A stretch of DNA of 6,612 nucleotides. Origin: Thermoplasmata archaeon (GTDB lineage: Archaea; Thermoplasmatota; E2; UBA202; JdFR-43). Each line of letters opens with the position of its first letter. Position 1 is the first letter of the stretch. The stretch covers positions 1 through 6,612 of the forward strand of contig JAGGWA010000085.1 of assembly GCA_021157745.1 (NCBI GenBank), given 5' to 3'. Below, one piece after another: positions 1 to 6,049 of this stretch. The notes below the pieces were generated by a model. The model was given only the letters and a program-made list of their open reading frames with translations, was not told where the DNA came from and searched no databases. Made by a program: the position numbers and the translations under genes.

Positions 1-605
1 GATATAAAGTTTTGTTTGTTACCGTCGAGAGTCCAGCAAACTTTTTGTACACATCGTTGAAAGAAAAAAGCAAGGCTTTGGATTTGGACTTTGATGAGAT
101 TGAAAAGAATGTTGTTGTTATCGATGCTTCAGAGGAGGTTGAGCTGAGAGAGAATCCAAAGGCATTGATGGATACGATGGCTTATGCCATAAAAGAAAAG
201 AAAGTCACAAATGTGATAATAGATAGCATAACTGGCTTGTATGAGCATAAAGAAATGACGGCTCGTCAAATAGTAAGGCAGTTCTTCAATTTCCTCAAAA
301 AATGGCACCAGACTGGCATGCTTGTGTCGCAAAAACGCTCCTCACAGACGAGTGAGAGTGCTGAAGCAGCAGGAGGGCTGGCAGTGGCGCATATCGTTGA
401 TGGGACGATAGTGCTTGATAAAAAAGTTTTGATGACAGCAAGAGAGGCAAGCTTCTATAAAAGGGAGATTGGAGATGTTGTGAGATTCATAAGAATAGAT
501 GGATGTCGCCTTACAGGGCACGATAGTCGCATATGGGTTTTTGAAATCACGCCAGAAGGAACCATAAATATTATAGCCCCCTTATCAGATTACATAAAGA
601 GGTGA
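1..605 (+). CDS. Single-domain KaiC-like RecA-superfamily ATPase (AF_0351-type), 5'-truncated by window edge
   Basis: The reading frame is open to the window edge; the first full codon is at position 3, giving 200 residues before the TGA at 603-605. A TTG at 12-14 is only an internal Leu: the preceding codons read Y-K-V, and YKVLFVTVES is the typical second strand that follows Walker A in KaiC proteins. The start and Walker A therefore lie upstream of the window. Visible features are the Walker B strand NVIIDS (Asp codon at 222-224), a QKRSS segment, an EAAGG..V.HIVDGTIVL core strand, and an IDGCR.TGHD motif near the C-terminus. From memory, these last motifs mark the archaeal one-domain KaiC family (TIGR03880, AF_0351 type) rather than two-domain clock KaiC. 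A weak ATPase or switch role is inferred by homology. The downstream partner gene, 4 bases away, supports the family call. The exact signal sensed is unknown. I am confident of the fold and fairly confident of the subfamily. Confidence 0.85.
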   Translation, partial: YKVLFVTVESPANFLYTSLKEKSKALDLDFDEIEKNVVVIDASEEVELRENPKALMDTMAYAIKEKKVTNVIIDSITGLYEHKEMTARQIVRQFFNFLKKWHQTGMLVSQKRSSQTSESAEAAGGLAVAHIVDGTIVLDKKVLMTAREASFYKREIGDVVRFIRIDGCRLTGHDSRIWVFEITPEGTINIIAPLSDYIKR

Positions 606-606
606 T
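599..606 (+). promoter_or_regulatory. Ribosome binding site of the near-KaiC regulator gene
   Basis: GAGGTGAT matches the classical archaeal Shine-Dalgarno sequence, complementary to the AUCACCUC end of 16S rRNA. It sits 3 bases before the ATG at 610 and overlaps the end and stop codon (603-605) of the KaiC-like gene. This fixes the start of the regulator and suggests that the two genes are translated from one message. It is the only strong ribosome binding site at a gene start in the window. Confidence 0.75.
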
Positions 607-609
607 GAA

Positions 610-1200
610 ATGGAGATAATAAAGAAACCTGTTGGCGGGAACATAGATGCTATGGCGGAGAAGGTTTTCATGGAAAGTATAAAGATGCTCGGCGGTTTGA
701 AAAAGCTCGTTGAATACCGCAACTTAACATGGCTGCCAAGCCTGGCGGAGGCAGCGTATGTGGTTGTTCTAAAAAATGAAGCAATGAAAACATACGGAGA
801 GATTGCATCCATTCTGGGCATAACGGAGCAAACTGCTAAGAATATAGCGAGCGCTGACGAGGAAAAAGTGAAGGAATACGTCATGGGAGGCGAAGAAAGG
901 CCGAAAGAACACATTGCTGGAGGACTTGCAAAGCTTGCTTACAGGAAATTGAAAGAAGAAAAGGCATTTGAAAGTGTTGAAATAAGCATGAATGAGGCTG
1001 AGGCACTTGACATAGCATGGGCTGTTCATGTGCTTTCAAAAATAAAGGGAATGGACTTTCCTGTGGAAAAAGGACAGCTGGCAGAGAGGCTTCAGGGCAT
1101 TAAGATAAAAGGAAAGGACATTGAGGAAATATTAAACAAAATAGAGTATCCTGTTAAAAGCCCAGCGGAATTGCTGCACAAAATAAAAGAAAACTTATGA
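610..1200 (+). CDS. Near-KaiC HTH probable regulatory protein (TIGR03879-like)
   Basis: A 196-residue soluble protein with no signal peptide or membrane segment. Residues about 58-81 (MKTYGEIASILGITEQTAKN) form a sigma-factor-like helix-turn-helix: a first helix with Y-GEIA, a G turn, and a recognition helix ITEQTAKNI. Residues 1-57 and 95-196 are mainly helical and charged. The second half has a repeated look (EALDIAWAVHVLSKIKG, then LAERLQGIKIKG), perhaps for dimerisation or for binding the KaiC partner. From memory, a conserved domain of this kind (TIGR03879, 'near_KaiC_dom') is found next to archaeal single-domain KaiC proteins and is considered a probable regulator. The gene here starts 4 bases after a KaiC-like gene, which supports that match. 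It has a strong ribosome binding site at 599-606, and its stop overlaps the reverse gyrase start. DNA binding is inferred from the HTH only; target sites are unknown. Confidence 0.75.
   Translation: MEIIKKPVGGNIDAMAEKVFMESIKMLGGLKKLVEYRNLTWLPSLAEAAYVVVLKNEAMKTYGEIASILGITEQTAKNIASADEEKVKEYVMGGEERPKEHIAGGLAKLAYRKLKEEKAFESVEISMNEAEALDIAWAVHVLSKIKGMDFPVEKGQLAERLQGIKIKGKDIEEILNKIEYPVKSPAELLHKIKENL
1197..1200 (+). other. ATGA stop/start overlap coupling regulator and reverse gyrase
   Basis: The ATG of reverse gyrase (1197-1199) overlaps the TGA of the preceding gene (1198-1200). No Shine-Dalgarno sequence is visible in the AAAATAAAAGAAAACTT just before it. Reverse gyrase translation probably therefore depends on re-initiation by ribosomes finishing the upstream gene. 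The same start is supported by the protein: the first ten residues (M-I-H-A-I-Y-S-N-L-C) resemble the N-terminus of Archaeoglobus reverse gyrase as I remember it. Confidence 0.8.
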
Positions 1201-4200
1201 TTCATGCCATATATTCAAATCTCTGCCCTATATGCCATGAAGATTTAAGCACGGAGGAAATTGAAGAGGGGAAATGCGCTCATAGAAACAAAAAGCTTGA
1301 AAAAGCTTTTGAGAACAGAGAGGCAGAGCAATTTTTCCAATTTTTTTCTTCCCGTATAGGAAAACCGAGGGCTTTGCAGCGTTTATGGGCTAAAAGAATA
1401 TTTAACAAGGAAAGCTTTGCAGCCATTGCACCAACTGGAATAGGAAAAAGCACTTTTGGCATTGCCATGGCTGCCTTTCTTGCAAAGAGAGGGAAGAAAA
1501 GCTATTTGATTTTTCCAACAACATTGCTTGTTAAGCAGGCTGTGGAAAAGCTTGGCAGCATGGGCGAGGATGTTGCAAGAGATGCAATATATTATCATCG
1601 GGAGGCGAATAAAGAAGAATTTTTTGAATGCCTTTTAAATAAAAATTTTAAAATTTTGATAACGACGAATCAATTCCTTGCAAAAAATTTTGATAAGCTT
1701 TCGAATATAACCTTCGATTTCATTTTTGTTGACGACGTTGACGCAATTCTGAAAGCGTCACGCAATATCGATAGAATATTACGCCTGCTTGGCTTTTATT
1801 TCGATGGAACATGGAAAGGGAAGGCCAAAGGAGTTTTAATGGTCTCAACAGCTACAGCAAAAAAAGGAAGAAAAGCAAATTTGTTTCGACAGCTTCTTAA
1901 CTTTGATATAGGTTCATCAAGACTGGCTATAAGAAACATTGTTGATGTTTATTATGAAGGTAGCATTAAAAGCCTTCTTTCAAAAATTGGGAGGGGAGGA
2001 ATAATATATTCAAGGAGCATTGAAGAAGCGGAGAAATGGCATGAAGAATTGAAGGAATTTAAAGTTGGACTCGTTACTTCAAAAAACAAAGAAGCTTTTG
2101 AGCTTTTTAAAGATGGAAAGCTAAACTTCCTCATAGGAACTGCCTATTACTATGGTGTTTTAACGAGAGGCATAGACTTACCAGAAGAAATAAAATATGC
2201 CATTTTTATCGGTGCTCCTGTAACAAAAATAAGAATAGATGGCATAGATGAGCTTCCACCGAGCATGATAAAATTTATAGCAAGTGCATTGAGAGAGGAT
2301 GAGGAAATAAAAAAATTTATACCATTTCTGCAAACAATAGAGAAAAGGAAGGAATTTGAAGACTTAAAAAAGGCAATAAAAGAAGCAATAAAAAGGGTGA
2401 AGCCAAAAGATTTTGTCATAAGAGAAAATGAAATAATCTTCCCAGACATAAGAACATACATCCAGGGCTCAGGAAGAACATCTCGTTTGACAACGGGAGG
2501 CATAACAAAGGGCGCATCTTTTTTGATCGAGGATGATAAAGAAGTTGCATCGGCATTCATTGAAAGAGCAAGCTATTTTGATATCGAATTCAAAAGCATG
2601 GAGGAAATAGATTTCGAAAAGTTGCAAAAAGAAGTTGAAGAAAGCAGAAAAAAAAGAAGAAAATATGAGGATCTGATAAAGCCAACTCTTTTTATTGTTG
2701 AAAGCCCGACAAAAGCCAAGCAAATTGCAAGATTTTTTGGCAAGCCAAGTGCTAGATACGGAGATGTGATCGCTTATGAGGTGGCTGGAGAAAATAGGAT
2801 TATTGCAATAACAGCAAGCTTGGGACATATAACAGATTTGATAACAAACAAGGGTTTTCATGGCGTCCTTGTAAACAAAAAGTTCATTCCAATATATGCG
2901 TCGATAAAAAAATGCATGGATTGCAACTATCAGTTTACTGAAGAGCGTGAGAGCTGTCCAAAGTGCGGGAGCAAAAACATAAATGATGCAAAGAAAAGGA
3001 TAGATGCTTTGAGGAAACTTGCTTACGAGGTGGAGGAAATAATAGTTGCCACAGATCCAGATGCGGAAGGAGAAAAAATAGCATGGGATCTGAAAAACAT
3101 GCTTTCATTTAAGCCAGTTAAAAGAGCAGAATTTCATGAGATTACGAGGGCAGCGATAAAAAAGGCTTTGGATGAGCTGAGAAACATAGATGAAAATATG
3201 GTTAAAGCACAGATTGTGAGAAGAATAGAAGACAGATGGATTGGTTTTGTTTTAAGTGAGAAGCTATGGGATGTATTCAATGAAAGGAATCTATCAGCTG
3301 GAAGAGCTCAAACCCCTGTTCTGGGATGGATAATTGAAAGAGCAGATGAAAACAGGCAAAGAATAAAAGTTGGATTTGTAAAGGAGTTTGGTCTCGTTTT
3401 AAAGAATGTTGGGAAAAGCGAGATAGAGCTTGAAATAGAATTAATGGAGGAAAGAAGAGGAAAGAAAAATCCGTTGCCGCCTTATACAACAGATAGCATG
3501 CTCAGAGATGCAAATGCCATACTAAAAATGAATGCAAATGAAACAATGAAAATAGCTCAGGCTTTGTTTGAGAATGGCTTGATAACATATCACAGAACCG
3601 ACTCGACACGAGTCAGCGAGGCTGGATTCAAAATTGCCAGAGAATATCTAAAAGAAAATTTTGTTGAGAGATGGAGCTCTGGAGAAGGGGCGCATGAATG
3701 CATCCGTCCAACGCATGCATGGGATCGAAATCTTGTGGCAAGACTTATCAGAGAAGGTGTGATATATGCTGAAGACATAGAAAGAAAGCACCTCGCCCTC
3801 TATGATTTAATCTTCCGCCGCTTTATGGCGAGCCTGGCGCCGCCATATGATGTTGTCGTTAGAGCATACAGGATAAAATATGATGGAAACGAAGCCGTGG
3901 AAGAGCGTGTTGTAGGGGCGAGAGGCTTAGCATATGAATTGTATAGAAGCGTTGCTGTGAAGAAGGAATTGCCATCGGGCAAATTTAGGGTTAGGGCGGA
4001 AATTAGAGAAATGCCAAAAGCTCCTCTTTATACGCAATCTGATATCATTTCCAAAATGAAAGAGCATGGTATAGGAAGGCCATCAACGTATGCAACCATA
4101 ATTGAAAAGCTTTTCATTCGAGGATACATTATTGAGAAAAATGGGAAGATTTTGCCTACCAAGAAAGGAATAAAAGTTTTTGAATATCTCAACAGCAATT

Positions 4201-4328
4201 ACCATGATTTTGTCTCAGAGGAAAGAACAAAATTGCTTTATGAAGAGATGGACAGAGTGGAGAGCGGAAAAGTTGATTATTACGAGGTTTTGAACAATGT
4301 TTACAATGAGATAAGAAGGATAGCGTAA
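1197..4328 (+). CDS. rgy: Reverse gyrase (helicase-topoisomerase IA fusion), complete
   Basis: At 1043 residues this is full length for the family (about 1050-1200). The enzyme introduces positive supercoils into DNA using ATP and is characteristic of hyperthermophiles. Domains in order: N-terminal zinc-finger-like segment (C10, C13, C27); helicase-like module with Walker A APTGIGKS (K84), the DDVD box at 179-182, motif III STATAKKG, a YYGVLTRGIDLPE segment, and motif VI YIQGSGRTSR (421-430); a modest 'latch' insert around 345-415. The topoisomerase IA half starts at FIVESPTKAK (E502 is the Toprim glutamate). It holds a second zinc finger with all four cysteines (C573, C576, C587, C590), Toprim DPDAEGE (D620, D622, E624), the catalytic tyrosine Y798 in TYHRTDSTRVS, and the AHECIRPT and GIGRPSTYATI motifs. 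All catalytic residues are present, so it is probably active. Its start is coupled to the preceding gene by an ATGA overlap, and its stop abuts that of argS. I am nearly certain of the identity. Confidence 0.98.
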   Translation: MIHAIYSNLCPICHEDLSTEEIEEGKCAHRNKKLEKAFENREAEQFFQFFSSRIGKPRALQRLWAKRIFNKESFAAIAPTGIGKSTFGIAMAAFLAKRGKKSYLIFPTTLLVKQAVEKLGSMGEDVARDAIYYHREANKEEFFECLLNKNFKILITTNQFLAKNFDKLSNITFDFIFVDDVDAILKASRNIDRILRLLGFYFDGTWKGKAKGVLMVSTATAKKGRKANLFRQLLNFDIGSSRLAIRNIVDVYYEGSIKSLLSKIGRGGIIYSRSIEEAEKWHEELKEFKVGLVTSKNKEAFELFKDGKLNFLIGTAYYYGVLTRGIDLPEEIKYAIFIGAPVTKIRIDGIDELPPSMIKFIASALREDEEIKKFIPFLQTIEKRKEFEDLKKAIKEAIKRVKPKDFVIRENEIIFPDIRTYIQGSGRTSRLTTGGITKGASFLIEDDKEVASAFIERASYFDIEFKSMEEIDFEKLQKEVEESRKKRRKYEDLIKPTLFIVESPTKAKQIARFFGKPSARYGDVIAYEVAGENRIIAITASLGHITDLITNKGFHGVLVNKKFIPIYASIKKCMDCNYQFTEERESCPKCGSKNINDAKKRIDALRKLAYEVEEIIVATDPDAEGEKIAWDLKNMLSFKPVKRAEFHEITRAAIKKALDELRNIDENMVKAQIVRRIEDRWIGFVLSEKLWDVFNERNLSAGRAQTPVLGWIIERADENRQRIKVGFVKEFGLVLKNVGKSEIELEIELMEERRGKKNPLPPYTTDSMLRDANAILKMNANETMKIAQALFENGLITYHRTDSTRVSEAGFKIAREYLKENFVERWSSGEGAHECIRPTHAWDRNLVARLIREGVIYAEDIERKHLALYDLIFRRFMASLAPPYDVVVRAYRIKYDGNEAVEERVVGARGLAYELYRSVAVKKELPSGKFRVRAEIREMPKAPLYTQSDIISKMKEHGIGRPSTYATIIEKLFIRGYIIEKNGKILPTKKGIKVFEYLNSNYHDFVSEERTKLLYEEMDRVESGKVDYYEVLNNVYNEIRRIA

Positions 4329-4331
4329 TTA
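4326..4331. other. Back-to-back convergent stop codons (TAATTA)
   Basis: Reverse gyrase ends with TAA at 4326-4328. The minus-strand argS ends with TAA whose complement is TTA at 4329-4331. No base separates the two, so the site reads as the palindrome TAATTA. There is no room for a separate terminator: transcription from either side must stop inside, or run into, the opposite gene. No T-run sits immediately past the reverse gyrase stop. On the argS side, transcription would enter the 3' end of reverse gyrase as antisense. Confidence 0.9.
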
Positions 4332-5996
4332 CATTTCTTCCAGCGCTTCTATTCCAAGCAAATTCAAAGAATTCTTTATTACCTGCTTCGTTGCTTTAAC
4401 CAGAGCAAGCCTGTCATTCTGTTTATCGCTTCCAATAACCCTGCAATCTCTGTAAAAAGCGTTGAAATGCGAAGCAAGCTGAAATGCATAGTTTGCAATC
4501 AATGAAGGATTTCTTGAAGATATGCTTTTTTTAACAAAGTAAGGAAATTTTGCGAGAGTTTTTATCAATCTTATTTCCGATGGATGTTCAAATTCATAAC
4601 TGCTTTTTTCTTCAAATTCGGCTTTTTTCAATATTGAAGAACATCTTGCATGGGCGTATTGTATGAAAGGAGCTGACTCGCCTTCGAAATTCAAAGCATC
4701 TTCCCATTTGAAAACTATTGCCTTATCTGGACTCACCTTTATTATGTTGTATCTTATTGCTCCCATCGCAACAGCATTGGCTATGCGCGCTGCTTTTTCT
4801 CCAGCCATTCCTCTTTTTTCAACTTCTTTCATTGCCCTTTCCAGTGCTTCTTCTATCAAATCATCAAGATAAACGACTCTGCCCCGCCTAGTTGACATTC
4901 TTCCTTCTGGAAGAGAGACAAATGAATAGAATATGGCTTCAGGCACCTTTTTCTTCAACAATTTTAAAGCTATCTCCACCTGTTTTGCTTCAAGTTTATG
5001 ATCTTCTCCAAGCACATTTATCATTATATCTGCTCTTTCCCCCTTCCATATATGATATGCTATATCCCTTGCAGCATATAAGGATGTGCCATTACTTCTT
5101 GTAAGATAAAATTTTTTATTTCTTCCATGTATGCCAAATTCATCAAGCATAAGATATATAGCTTTTCCCTCCCTTCCAGCTTGAGGCATGGAGGCAAGTT
5201 TTTCAATAACCTCATAAACACTTCCATCTATGACAAACTTTGACTCTTCAACGAATTCATCTATGCTTATATTCAATCTTTTCAAGCTAGCAAGAATTCC
5301 TTCAAGAACGGGTTGATACACCTTTTTTATTTCCTCAAGCAATTCTTTATTTCCTCTTTCACATTCCATTATTATTTCTTCTATTTCCTCTTTCACCTTT
5401 TCATTTTTCTCCATTAGCTTTGTTGCTTCCTGATAATAAACAACATATTTATGATCTGGTTTCGTGGCTTTGCTTTCAATGCTTAAATTTTTTGTTCCCC
5501 AGAAAAGCGCCGCCACTTGCTTTCCCATATCATCCACATAATATTGTGTTGTAACATCATATCCTCCAAATTTGAGTATCCTTGCTATTGTGTCTCCAAT
5601 TATCGGATTTCTTGCTCTTCCAACATGCAATGGCCCATTGGGATTTGCAGATGTGTGCTCAACTATGATTTTTATTCCATTGCTTTCATATGAGCCAAAT
5701 TTATCCTTCATTTTTAGTATGCTCTTTATTGTTTCATTTGCAAGTTTTTTTGAATCTATAAAAAAATTGACATATCCCTTTACAGCTTCAATTCTTTCAA
5801 TATATTCTCCTCTTTCTATTTTCTCCGCTATTTCATTTGCTATCTCCTCAGGGCTCTTTTTCCATTCTCTGGCAAGAGAAAAGCATGGGAACGCCATATC
5901 CGCTATTTCTTCTGGAGGCAACTCAAGCTTTATGTTTTTTACGATTAACGACAGCCTTTCCTTTATTTCTTCTTCAAATGCTTCAAACGGATACAT
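4329..5996 (-). CDS. argS: Arginyl-tRNA synthetase (class I), complete
   Basis: The 555-residue cytoplasmic enzyme joins arginine to tRNA-Arg using ATP, and its length is normal for the family. Residues 1-95 form the N-terminal tRNA D-loop-binding domain (ending GYVNFFI). The class I catalytic core starts at VEHTSANPNGPLHVGRARN; its HIGH-type box is H124-V-G-R127. It continues through YYVDDMGKQ, a helical connective segment (about 185-250), and YAARDIAYH. The KMSKS-type loop is EGRMSTRRGR (366-370 RMSTR). The all-helical DALR anticodon domain spans about 440-555, from FIQYAHARC to the terminal LLGIEALEEM. The terminal Met, right before the stop, is common in this family. The ATG at 5994-5996 opens MYPFEAFEEE, a natural domain start. 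There is no Shine-Dalgarno sequence before it, but an A/T-rich TATA-like element is centred about 26 bases upstream, so the mRNA is probably leaderless. The gene stands alone on this strand between oppositely oriented neighbours. Confidence 0.98.
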   Translation of the reverse strand: MYPFEAFEEEIKERLSLIVKNIKLELPPEEIADMAFPCFSLAREWKKSPEEIANEIAEKIERGEYIERIEAVKGYVNFFIDSKKLANETIKSILKMKDKFGSYESNGIKIIVEHTSANPNGPLHVGRARNPIIGDTIARILKFGGYDVTTQYYVDDMGKQVAALFWGTKNLSIESKATKPDHKYVVYYQEATKLMEKNEKVKEEIEEIIMECERGNKELLEEIKKVYQPVLEGILASLKRLNISIDEFVEESKFVIDGSVYEVIEKLASMPQAGREGKAIYLMLDEFGIHGRNKKFYLTRSNGTSLYAARDIAYHIWKGERADIMINVLGEDHKLEAKQVEIALKLLKKKVPEAIFYSFVSLPEGRMSTRRGRVVYLDDLIEEALERAMKEVEKRGMAGEKAARIANAVAMGAIRYNIIKVSPDKAIVFKWEDALNFEGESAPFIQYAHARCSSILKKAEFEEKSSYEFEHPSEIRLIKTLAKFPYFVKKSISSRNPSLIANYAFQLASHFNAFYRDCRVIGSDKQNDRLALVKATKQVIKNSLNLLGIEALEEM

Positions 5997-6015
5997 TAAT
6001 GCTATAACAGTCTGG

Positions 6016-6030
6016 AATAAAAATATTAAT
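6016..6030. promoter_or_regulatory. Putative shared bidirectional TATA element for argS and the HhH/AAA+ gene
   Basis: The A/T-only stretch AATAAAAATATTAAT lies in the 53-base gap between the two divergent genes. It reads as TAAAAATAT on the plus strand and ATATTTTTA on the minus strand, and contains the palindrome AATATT (6022-6027). Its centre (about 6022-6024) is about 26 bases from the argS ATG and about 27 bases from the plus-strand ATG at 6050. Archaeal TATA boxes lie about 25-27 bases before the transcription start, so one element could drive two leaderless messages. Placement and composition are seen directly; promoter function is inferred. A second short TATA (6003-6006) is too close to argS to serve it. 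Confidence 0.55.
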
Positions 6031-6049
6031 GCTTTCGCATATGAAAAAC

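Noticed and set aside
12..14. TTG at the beginning of the window as a start codon for the KaiC-like gene.
   Set aside because: The frame stays open upstream to the window edge, and the residues around it form an internal KaiC strand. Walker A is missing, so the true start must be outside the window.
585..914. A 109-codon minus-strand frame opposite the end of the KaiC-like gene and the start of the regulator.
   Set aside because: It overlaps two well supported plus-strand genes, has no ribosome binding site or recognisable motif, and is explained as a shadow.
2150..2560. A 136-codon minus-strand frame opposite the reverse gyrase helicase module.
   Set aside because: It lies entirely inside a complete, motif-verified reverse gyrase frame. 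The composition (Ser, Phe, Ile runs) is typical of a shadow frame, with no recognisable domain.
3600..3614. A perfect inverted repeat GACTCG-ACA-CGAGTC.
   Set aside because: It encodes D-S-T-R-V of the conserved motif that follows the catalytic tyrosine of reverse gyrase. It is mid-gene with a 3-base loop and no T-run, so coding constraint and chance explain it.
6029..6031. The outermost in-frame ATG for the HhH/AAA+ gene.
   Set aside because: It overlaps the TATA-like element and would lie upstream of the expected transcript start. It adds only M-L-S-H before the ATG at 6041.
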